The position numbers and the translations under genes are program-made. DNA of 5,143 nucleotides from Polaromonas sp. Its GTDB lineage: Bacteria; Pseudomonadota; Gammaproteobacteria; Burkholderiales; Burkholderiaceae_C. Shown one piece after another: positions 1 through 4,690 of the stretch; the first letter of the stretch is position 1; every line of letters starts with the position of its first letter. The stretch lies in assembly GCA_025362825.1 (NCBI GenBank), contig JANYFF010000470.1, positions 1 to 5,143 of the forward strand, in the 5' to 3' direction. The notes below the pieces were generated by a model. That model searched no databases and had not been told where the DNA came from. It saw nothing but the letters and a program-made list of their open reading frames with translations.

Positions 1-2595
1 CCTGAAAAGCTTGCCGCCTATTCCATCCCCCATACCAAGGTTGTTGAAGCCATCCAGAAGGCCAATCAGGAAGCTGGTGGCTCAGTGCTGGAACTTGGGG
101 AGGCCGAGTACGTGGTTCGCGCCTCCGGATATCTGCAGAGCCTGGAAGACTTTCGGGCTGTCCCTTTGATGACAACACCCAGCGGGGTATCGGTGCGCCT
201 GGGTGATGTGGCGCGTATCCAGATTGGCCCGGAGATGCGTCGGGGCATTGGTGAACTCGATGGAGAAGGGGAAGCCGCAGGCGGTGTGATCATCATGCGG
301 TCCGGCAAAAACGCACTGGAAACTATCGCTGCGGTGAAAGCCAAAATCCAGACCTTGCAAGCCAGCTTGCCGAAAGGTGTGGAAATCGTGCCGACTTACG
401 ACCGCTCTGGATTGATCGAACGCGCCGTAGAGAACCTGACGCACAAGCTACTTGAGGAGTTTCTGGTTGTCGCCGTGGTGTGCTTTATCTTCTTGTTCCA
501 TCTTCGGTCGGCTTTCGTGGCCATCATCTCACTACCGCTGGGCATCGTGGCTGCCTTCATCGTCATGCACTACCAGGGCGTTAACGCGAACATCATGTCT
601 CTGGGGGGTATCGCCATTGCCATTGGTGCCATGGTGGACGCCGCCGTGGTGATGATCGAGAACGCGCACAAACATCTTGAGCATTGGGGTCATGACCATC
701 CCGGCGAAACGCTGCAGGGTGAGGCTCGCTGGCGGGTCATTGGCGACGCGGCGGCTGAAGTCGGACCGGCACTGTTCTTCTCGCTGCTCATCATCACGCT
801 CTCGTTCATACCGGTGTTCACGCTGGAGGCTCAGGAGGGCCGCCTGTTTGCACCGCTGGCGTTTACCAAGACTTACGCCATGGCAGCGGCGGCAGGCCTG
901 TCAGTAACGCTGATTCCCGTGCTCATGGGCTACCTGATTCGGGGACGGATTCCTGACGAGAAATCCAACCCACTGAATCGCCTGCTGATTGCCATCTACA
1001 GGCCGATGCTGGAAGTTGTGCTGCGTGCGCCCAAGCTGACCTTGCTGGTTGCGGCTGTCGTTCTGGTTATCAGCGCTTGGCCTTTTCAGCACATAGGCGG
1101 TGAATTCATGCCAAGGCTGGATGAAGGTGACTTGCTGTACATGCCGTCAGCCTTGCCGGGCTTGTCAACCGGCAAAGCCAGTGAATTACTGCAACAGACG
1201 GACAGGCTTATCAAAACCGTTCCAGAAGTGGCCAGTGTGTACGGCAAAGCTGGGCGCGCCGAGTCCGCTACCGACCCTGCGCCGATGGAGATGTTTGAAA
1301 CGACGATCCAGTTCAAGCCCAAAGATCAATGGCGTCCGGGTATGACGCAGGACAAACTGGTCGATGAGCTGGACCGCATCGTCAAGGTCCCTGGCCTCTC
1401 CAACATCTGGGTACCGCCCATCCGCAACCGCATCGACATGCTGGCCACGGGCATCAAAAGCCCGGTCGGCGTGAAGGTGGCCGGCACTGACCTGGCGACC
1501 ATAGACCGCCTGACCGGGGAGATCGAGCGCGCGCTGAAAGACGTGCCCGGTGTTTCCAGTGCATTGGCTGAGCGACTGACCGGTGGGCGCTACGTAGACG
1601 TGAACATCAAGCGTGACGCCGCCGCAAGCTTTGGACTCAATATCGCCGATGTCCAATCCGTGATCAGTTCAGCAGTTGGCGGAGAGAACATTGGCGAAAC
1701 TGTTGAGGGCCTACAGCGTTTCCCAATCAATATGCGCTATCCCAGAGAACTTCGGGATTCCATCGAGAAATTGCGCAACCTGCCGTTTGTTACGGAGCGA
1801 GGTCAGCGCCTGGTGCTAGCAGACGTAGCCGAGGTCCGTATCTCCGACGGGCCACCCATGCTACGTAGTGAAAATGCGCGTCTCTCAGGGTGGGTCTACG
1901 TGGACATTCGAGGTCGCGATCTCCGCTCCGCCGTGAGGGACATGCAAGCGGCCGTCGCCGACAAGGTCAAGCTGCCGCCGGGGTATTCCATCTCGTGGTC
2001 GGGGCAGTTCGAGTTTTTGGAGCGAGCTACGGCCAAGCTAAAGGTAGTGGTGCCGTTCACGCTGCTGATCATCTTTGTGCTGCTATACCTGACCTTCAAA
2101 CGCTTTGACGAAGCCCTATTGATCATGGCCACCCTGCCCTTTGCGCTGGTCGGCGGTATCTGGCTGCTTTACCTGCTCAGCTACAACCTGTCAGTGGCCG
2201 GAGCGGTTGGATTTATCGCGCTGGCGGGTGTTTCCGCCGAGTTCGGAGTCATCATGCTTTTGTATCTAAAGACAGCCTGGAATGACAAGCTCGATCAAGG
2301 AAAAACGACGACGGACGATCTGTTGGACGCTATCCGAGAAGGAGCGGTCTTGCGCGTACGCCCAAAAGCCATGACGGTCGCGGTCATTCTGGCTGGCCTG
2401 CTGCCCATCATGTGGGGCACAGGTACCGGATCGGAAGTCATGCAGCGCATCGCCGCACCCATGGTCGGCGGCATGATCACTGCGCCCTTGCTTTCAATGT
2501 TTGTAATACCCGCTGTTTATCTGCTGATGCGACGTCAGCGAACGACATATCGCACGGGATGGGCGTTCTGGAAACGGCGTCATGCGAAAGAGTGA
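1..2595 (+). CDS. cusA: CusA-type heavy-metal RND efflux pump (Cu(I)/Ag(I)), 5' end missing
   Basis: This is the inner-membrane, proton-driven subunit of a CusCBA-type tripartite pump exporting Cu(I)/Ag(I). The frame is open from base 1 for 864 codons. Alignment from memory to E. coli CusA (1047 aa) puts the first residue at about position 193, so roughly 190 N-terminal residues lie outside the window; the GTG at 85 is internal. Fragment numbering is used below. Membrane helices fall at about 154-222, 257-312 and 340-358, then a large periplasmic region to about 680, then helices to about 845. The signature GAMVDAAVVMIEN carries the proton-relay Asp213 (E. coli D405); Glu747 and Lys789 match E939 and K984. 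The three copper-cleft methionines are present as Met381 (LLYMPS), Met431 (EMFETT) and Met480 (RIDM), with the same 50- and 49-residue spacing as M573/M623/M672. Glu433, Arg477 and Lys486 are also kept. The visible part looks intact and monovalent-metal type rather than CzcA-like. CusC and CusB genes are expected upstream. Confidence 0.96.
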   Translation, partial: PEKLAAYSIPHTKVVEAIQKANQEAGGSVLELGEAEYVVRASGYLQSLEDFRAVPLMTTPSGVSVRLGDVARIQIGPEMRRGIGELDGEGEAAGGVIIMRSGKNALETIAAVKAKIQTLQASLPKGVEIVPTYDRSGLIERAVENLTHKLLEEFLVVAVVCFIFLFHLRSAFVAIISLPLGIVAAFIVMHYQGVNANIMSLGGIAIAIGAMVDAAVVMIENAHKHLEHWGHDHPGETLQGEARWRVIGDAAAEVGPALFFSLLIITLSFIPVFTLEAQEGRLFAPLAFTKTYAMAAAAGLSVTLIPVLMGYLIRGRIPDEKSNPLNRLLIAIYRPMLEVVLRAPKLTLLVAAVVLVISAWPFQHIGGEFMPRLDEGDLLYMPSALPGLSTGKASELLQQTDRLIKTVPEVASVYGKAGRAESATDPAPMEMFETTIQFKPKDQWRPGMTQDKLVDELDRIVKVPGLSNIWVPPIRNRIDMLATGIKSPVGVKVAGTDLATIDRLTGEIERALKDVPGVSSALAERLTGGRYVDVNIKRDAAASFGLNIADVQSVISSAVGGENIGETVEGLQRFPINMRYPRELRDSIEKLRNLPFVTERGQRLVLADVAEVRISDGPPMLRSENARLSGWVYVDIRGRDLRSAVRDMQAAVADKVKLPPGYSISWSGQFEFLERATAKLKVVVPFTLLIIFVLLYLTFKRFDEALLIMATLPFALVGGIWLLYLLSYNLSVAGAVGFIALAGVSAEFGVIMLLYLKTAWNDKLDQGKTTTDDLLDAIREGAVLRVRPKAMTVAVILAGLLPIMWGTGTGSEVMQRIAAPMVGGMITAPLLSMFVIPAVYLLMRRQRTTYRTGWAFWKRRHAKE

Positions 2596-2797
2596 ATTCA
2601 GCCTGAATCTCTCTGCGCTAGCTGTACTGAGCGCCTTGCTTTTGCTTTACTCTGAAATTGTTGGTGCAACAGACGCTGGCATGCGCGGCCCAGGCATTGA
2701 AGCACTCTGCAAGGGATACGTTTTTCGCGGGCAAGGTCAGCTTGCGGACTTGTCTTTCACCACAAGAATTTTCAAAATAGCTCTTTTTCGAACATAA
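2582..2797 (+). CDS. Small hypothetical exported or membrane-anchored protein overlapping cusA end
   Basis: I do not recognise this 71-residue protein. The ATG lies inside the last codons of cusA (14-base overlap, +1 frame), with a GGAAA ribosome-site-like sequence at 2570-2574, so translation could be coupled to the pump. Residues 1-4 are charged (MRKS), about 9-23 are strongly hydrophobic, and VGATDA at about 27-32 could be a signal peptidase site. The mature part would be only about 40 residues with a single Cys (Cys43) and no Met/His metal motif. The stop codon TAA (2795-2797) lies inside the putative copper box, so the end of this ORF and the next promoter overlap. It could be a genuine small gene, the remnant of a longer one, or a chance frame. 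The signal-peptide-like start favours a gene or remnant. Confidence 0.35.
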   Translation: MRKSEFSLNLSALAVLSALLLLYSEIVGATDAGMRGPGIEALCKGYVFRGQGQLADLSFTTRIFKIALFRT

Positions 2798-2809
2798 CGG
2801 ATTTGTAAT
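2794..2809 (+). promoter_or_regulatory. Putative CopR/CusR-type response-regulator box, copy 1
   Basis: The sequence is ATAAC-GGATTT-GTAAT, an imperfect inverted repeat with a 6-base spacer. It has the layout of the E. coli HprR box (ATTAC-N6-GTAAT) and the CusR box (ATGAC-N6-GTCAT), with one base off in the left arm. A second copy at 3452-3467 matches it at 14 of 16 positions. It lies 121 bases before the DUF4148 start and 33 bases before a -10-like hexamer. The binding protein is inferred; no regulator gene is in the window. Confidence 0.55.
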
Positions 2810-2842
2810 TTGGCGCTCAGGGTGGCGTTGGCCCCAGGTTTT

Positions 2843-2848
2843 TAAAGT
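2843..2848 (+). promoter_or_regulatory. Putative -10 element of the DUF4148 promoter
   Basis: TAAAGT matches the sigma-70 consensus TATAAT at 4 of 6 bases. It is exactly 33 bases downstream of box copy 1. The identical hexamer occurs at the same distance from box copy 2. No good -35 lies 16-18 bases upstream, as expected of an activator-dependent promoter. The predicted transcript start is near 2855, giving a leader of about 75 bases. Confidence 0.45.
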
Positions 2849-2855
2849 AGGAACC

Positions 2856-2876
2856 GTGATGCAAAGGTTGCATCGC
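2856..2876 (+). other. Leader hairpin at the predicted 5' end of the DUF4148 mRNA
   Basis: GTGATGCAA (2856-2864) pairs with TTGCATCGC (2868-2876) around a three-base loop AGG. The inner seven pairs are perfect, followed by one G-U and one G-C pair. It begins almost at the predicted transcription start. There is no T-run after it, so it is not a terminator. It could protect the mRNA 5' end or be a DNA palindrome bound by a protein. Confidence 0.4.
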
Positions 2877-2918
2877 AGTCATCCCATTGTTGGGGCGGCA
2901 CTTTGCAAGTTGTTCTAC

Positions 2919-2923
2919 AGGAG
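2919..2923 (+). promoter_or_regulatory. Ribosome binding site of the DUF4148 gene
   Basis: AGGAG lies 7 bases before the ATG at 2931. It settles the start at 2931 rather than the in-frame GTG at 2856, which has no such site, would sit inside the leader hairpin and would place the signal peptide 25 residues inside the protein. Confidence 0.8.
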
Positions 2924-2930
2924 TCCTATC

Positions 2931-3242
2931 ATGAAATCGAAATTTTTTGCTGCTACCGTTGTCGCCATTGCCGCTCTAAGTGGCGTTAGTGCATTTGCAC
3001 AGGCCAATGTCCAGAATCGCCTGGAGGGCGAAGCTTCTACCCGGGTGACTTTTGACACCTCGCCCAGCAAGTTGACCCGGGCCCAGGTTCAGGCTGAATA
3101 TTTGCAGGCACGTAGTAACGGCGCTTTGCCATCCAGCCCAGAGGTAAGTTTTGTTCCGGTTGTAGCCAGTGCAAGCAGCCTCACACGCGCTGAGGTGATT
3201 GCCTCGATAGGTAAAGTAAAAGCTCAATCTGGCGCTTTATGA
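2931..3242 (+). CDS. DUF4148 family periplasmic protein
   Basis: This is a 103-residue exported protein of the DUF4148 family, small periplasmic proteins abundant in Burkholderiales and without an established function. Residues 1-23 form a signal peptide: MKSK, then a hydrophobic stretch, with AFA (21-23) before the likely cleavage point. The family hallmark LTRAQVQAEYLQAR begins at residue 48. A second, shorter version, LTRAEV, occurs at 84-89 near the C-terminus, so the mature protein carries two helix-initiating LTRA motifs joined by a Pro/Ser/Val-rich segment (about 65-83). There is no Cys or His, and the only Met is the initiator, so the mature form has no obvious copper ligand. It sits between the cus pump gene and the cop-type genes, with its own putative promoter and copper-type box upstream. 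A copper-induced role is inferred from this context only. Confidence 0.88.
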   Translation: MKSKFFAATVVAIAALSGVSAFAQANVQNRLEGEASTRVTFDTSPSKLTRAQVQAEYLQARSNGALPSSPEVSFVPVVASASSLTRAEVIASIGKVKAQSGAL

Positions 3243-3335
3243 CGTAACGCAAAGCCAAAGAAGAGTCTCGCGACTGATGAAGCGACATACTGCGCTTCAA
3301 CAGATGGCAGTCGGGAATTGTTCCCCCATCCCCTG

Positions 3336-3374
3336 AATGCCGCCTGGGACCACCTCGGCGGCATTTCCTGTTTT
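3336..3374 (+). terminator. Probable rho-independent terminator after the DUF4148 gene
   Basis: AATGCCGCC (3336-3344) pairs perfectly with GGCGGCATT (3357-3365), with a G-U pair possible beyond. A 12-base loop can form a further small stem. The stem runs into a T-rich tract, TTTCCTGTTTT (3364-3374). It lies 94 bases after the DUF4148 stop codon and before box copy 2, so it would separate the two transcription units. The interrupted T-run makes it less than ideal. Confidence 0.6.
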
Positions 3375-3451
3375 AGGGGTGTCCAGCTGCAAGCAGCAAA
3401 TAGTTTTCACCTCTACGGCAGGTAGCAGCCCAAAGGATGCGCTCGACGTTG

Positions 3452-3467
3452 ATAACGATTTTGTAAT
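3452..3467 (+). promoter_or_regulatory. Putative CopR/CusR-type response-regulator box, copy 2
   Basis: ATAAC-GATTTT-GTAAT repeats copy 1 with only two spacer differences. Here the dyad extends outward to TTGATAAC...GTAATCAA (3449-3470), 7 of 8 arm positions pairing. It lies 90 bases before the cupredoxin start and 33 bases before TAAAGT. It is the better of the two copies as a palindrome. Confidence 0.6.
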
Positions 3468-3500
3468 CAAGGAGCCAGCATCCTGCATGGCCTTGTTTTC

Positions 3501-3506
3501 TAAAGT
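3501..3506 (+). promoter_or_regulatory. Putative -10 element of the cupredoxin-cusF-copA promoter
   Basis: TAAAGT is the same hexamer, at the same 33-base distance from the box, as at 2843-2848. The intervening sequence is otherwise largely different, so the spacing itself appears to be kept. No recognisable -35 is present. A transcript would start near 3513, giving a leader of about 45 bases. Confidence 0.45.
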
Positions 3507-3557
3507 GGGCCATCACACGGCTTTTTAGGTTTCTTTTTACCCTTTAAGGACTTTTTT

Positions 3558-4097
3558 ATGACATACCGTCTTCGTACTGCCACGCTGGCATTTGCTCTTT
3601 CCGCTGCATCAGCGCTTACCTTTGCCGCAGGCTCGCACGGGGGCGGCGACGATGAGACCGCTGCCATTGGACAGCCTGGCAAGGCCGCCAACGTCGGCCG
3701 AACGATCAACATCGACATGACCGACAACATGCGCTTCTCCTCGGCGGACATCGCTGTCAAGCAGGGTGAAACCATCCGGTTCCTGGTCAAAAACTCCGGC
3801 CAGATCAAGCACGAGATGGTGCTGGGTACGCCAAAAGAACTCAAGGAACACTACGCCATGATGATGAAAATGCCCGAAATGGAGCATGCCGACGCCAACA
3901 TGATCACGGTCGCGCCGGGCAAGACCGGTGAAGTCGTCTGGCAATTCACCAAGGCAGGCAAGGTTGATTTCGCCTGCCTGCAGCCCGGCCACTACGACGC
4001 TGGCATGAAAGGCATGGTCACCGTTGCGGGAGCTGTGGGCACCGCCACGACCAAAGCTGATACTCCTGCGGGTCACAGCGCAAGCCACAAGCATTGA
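3558..4097 (+). CDS. Periplasmic cupredoxin, CopI-like copper-binding protein
   Basis: This is a 179-residue exported single-domain cupredoxin (plastocyanin/azurin fold) that should bind one copper in the periplasm. Residues 1-24 form a signal peptide ending near TFAA. The type 1 copper ligands are visible in the usual order: His85 in KHEMV, then Cys140, His145 and Met150 in FACLQPGHYDAGM, with Met153 as a nearby alternative. A Met/His-rich insertion, about residues 98-115 (six Met plus His98 and His110), precedes the last strands. The tail GHSASHKH adds three His, so further copper sites are possible. AAGGA sits 7 bases before the ATG. The family resemblance is to CopI, a cupredoxin needed for copper tolerance in Rubrivivax; assignment as a true orthologue is inference, so no symbol is given. 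It is the first gene of a probable cupredoxin-cusF-copA operon behind box copy 2. Confidence 0.92.
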   Translation: MTYRLRTATLAFALSAASALTFAAGSHGGGDDETAAIGQPGKAANVGRTINIDMTDNMRFSSADIAVKQGETIRFLVKNSGQIKHEMVLGTPKELKEHYAMMMKMPEMEHADANMITVAPGKTGEVVWQFTKAGKVDFACLQPGHYDAGMKGMVTVAGAVGTATTKADTPAGHSASHKH

Positions 4098-4186
4098 TCA
4101 GGCGCAAAAGCCTACAGAGTTTTACCGGTTTTCGCAGCCTGAATGACGCCACTTTTTGTACAAACCGTTCACCCCTTCACTTTTCC

Positions 4187-4190
4187 AGGA
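4187..4190 (+). promoter_or_regulatory. Ribosome binding site deciding the cusF-like start
   Basis: AGGA lies 11 bases before the ATG at 4202, a somewhat long spacing. The frame is open upstream to a TTG at 4094 that overlaps the cupredoxin stop. That start would put 36 unrelated residues in front of a clear signal peptide, so 4202 is preferred. Confidence 0.6.
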
Positions 4191-4201
4191 ATCCACACAT
4201 C

Positions 4202-4612
4202 ATGAAAACATCCAGATTTCTCGCCGCTTTTGGCACCCTTGCCTTCGCTGTAGCTCTTTCCGCCAACGTCCAGGCTCAGACCACCATGAACAAGGACAGC
4301 ATGCCTGGCATGGATATGTCGGGCATGAAGATGACGCCCACGGACAAGGGCGGCATGGCGGGCATGGCCATGGACACAGCGACAACTGCATCAATGACAG
4401 ACGGCGAGGTCCGCAAGATCGACAAGGAGAACCAGAAAATCACCCTGAAGCATGGCGACATCAAAAACCTTGACATGCCCGGCATGACCATGGTCTTTAA
4501 AGTCAAGGATGCTGCCATGCTGGACAAGGTTCAGGTCGGCAGCAAGGTCAGGTTCAAGGCCGAAAAATCCGACGGCGCGATCGTCGTGACCAGCGTGGAA
4601 CTGGCCCCGTAA
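4202..4612 (+). CDS. cusF: CusF-like periplasmic copper-binding protein with Met-rich N-terminal segment
   Basis: This is a 136-residue periplasmic Cu(I)/Ag(I)-binding protein. CusF proteins pass metal to the CusCBA pump. Residues 1-25 form a signal peptide with VQA just before the cleavage point. Residues 29-65 are a low-complexity Met-rich segment (ten Met, with MPGMDMSGMKM as the core) absent from the shorter E. coli CusF (110 aa). From about 68 to the end is the CusF beta-barrel domain. The metal site reads His84, then DMPGMTM with Met92, Met95 and Met97, aligning to H36, W44, M47 and M49 of E. coli CusF; the capping Trp is replaced by Met92, which would give an all-Met/His site. The gene is separated from cusA by two transcription units and lies between cupredoxin and copA, so it may serve CopA or the cupredoxin as well as the pump. 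The symbol denotes the family, not a proven orthologue. Confidence 0.9.
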   Translation: MKTSRFLAAFGTLAFAVALSANVQAQTTMNKDSMPGMDMSGMKMTPTDKGGMAGMAMDTATTASMTDGEVRKIDKENQKITLKHGDIKNLDMPGMTMVFKVKDAAMLDKVQVGSKVRFKAEKSDGAIVVTSVELAP

Positions 4613-4630
4613 GCGGAGCGCTAAAAGAAC

Positions 4631-4645
4631 GCCGGCGTGGCCGGT
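4631..4645 (+). other. Short GC-rich hairpin between cusF-like gene and copA
   Basis: CCGGC (4632-4636) pairs with GCCGG (4640-4644) around the loop GTG, plus a flanking G-U pair. There is no T-run after it, so it is unlikely to stop transcription. It could affect mRNA stability or the relative expression of the two genes in the same transcript. Confidence 0.3.
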
Positions 4646-4690
4646 ACAGGCACTATTACGTCACCTTTTAACAAGAAAAATGAGATCGCC

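Larger units (their letters stand above)
3243..3557. other. Non-coding stretch: 3' hairpins, terminator, then promoter of the cupredoxin operon
   Basis: No convincing gene lies in these 315 bases. The first part holds successive hairpins: TGAAGCG/CGCTTCA (3278-3284 with 3293-3299), GGGAA/TTCCC (3313-3317 with 3321-3325), then the terminator-like stem at 3336-3365. The second part holds box copy 2 (3452-3467), a -10-like hexamer (3501-3506) and the cupredoxin ribosome site AAGGA (3546-3550). A 63-codon frame at 3337-3528 runs through the terminator and promoter, has no family resemblance and is regarded as chance. Confidence 0.7.

Noticed and set aside
1186..1656. 156-codon open frame on the - strand
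   Set aside because: It is antisense to conserved CusA sequence, including the copper-cleft methionines, and is a codon-bias shadow.
2502..2517. Further GTAAT half-site (2513-2517) as a third regulator box
   Set aside because: The left arm reads TTTCA, there is no TAAAGT at the right distance, and it lies inside conserved cusA coding sequence.
2749..2772. CTTGT/ACAAG hairpin followed by AATTTT as a terminator of the cus unit
   Set aside because: The stem is only five AT-rich pairs with an eight-base loop and a short T-run, too weak to support a terminator.
3337..3528. 63-codon + strand frame in the intergenic region
   Set aside because: It runs through the terminator stem, box copy 2 and the -10 hexamer, and has no signal, motif or good ribosome site.
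3609..4094. 161-codon open frame on the - strand
   Set aside because: It is antisense to the cupredoxin, whose copper ligands and signal peptide fix the coding strand.
4155..4164. Perfect palindrome TTTGTACAAA before the cusF-like gene
   Set aside because: It resembles the right arm of the box, but the 6-base-spaced left arm and the downstream TAAAGT are missing. It is too short to call on its own.
4094..4201. TTG start giving the CusF-like protein a 36-residue extension
   Set aside because: It would bury a textbook signal peptide, and AGGA sits before the ATG at 4202.
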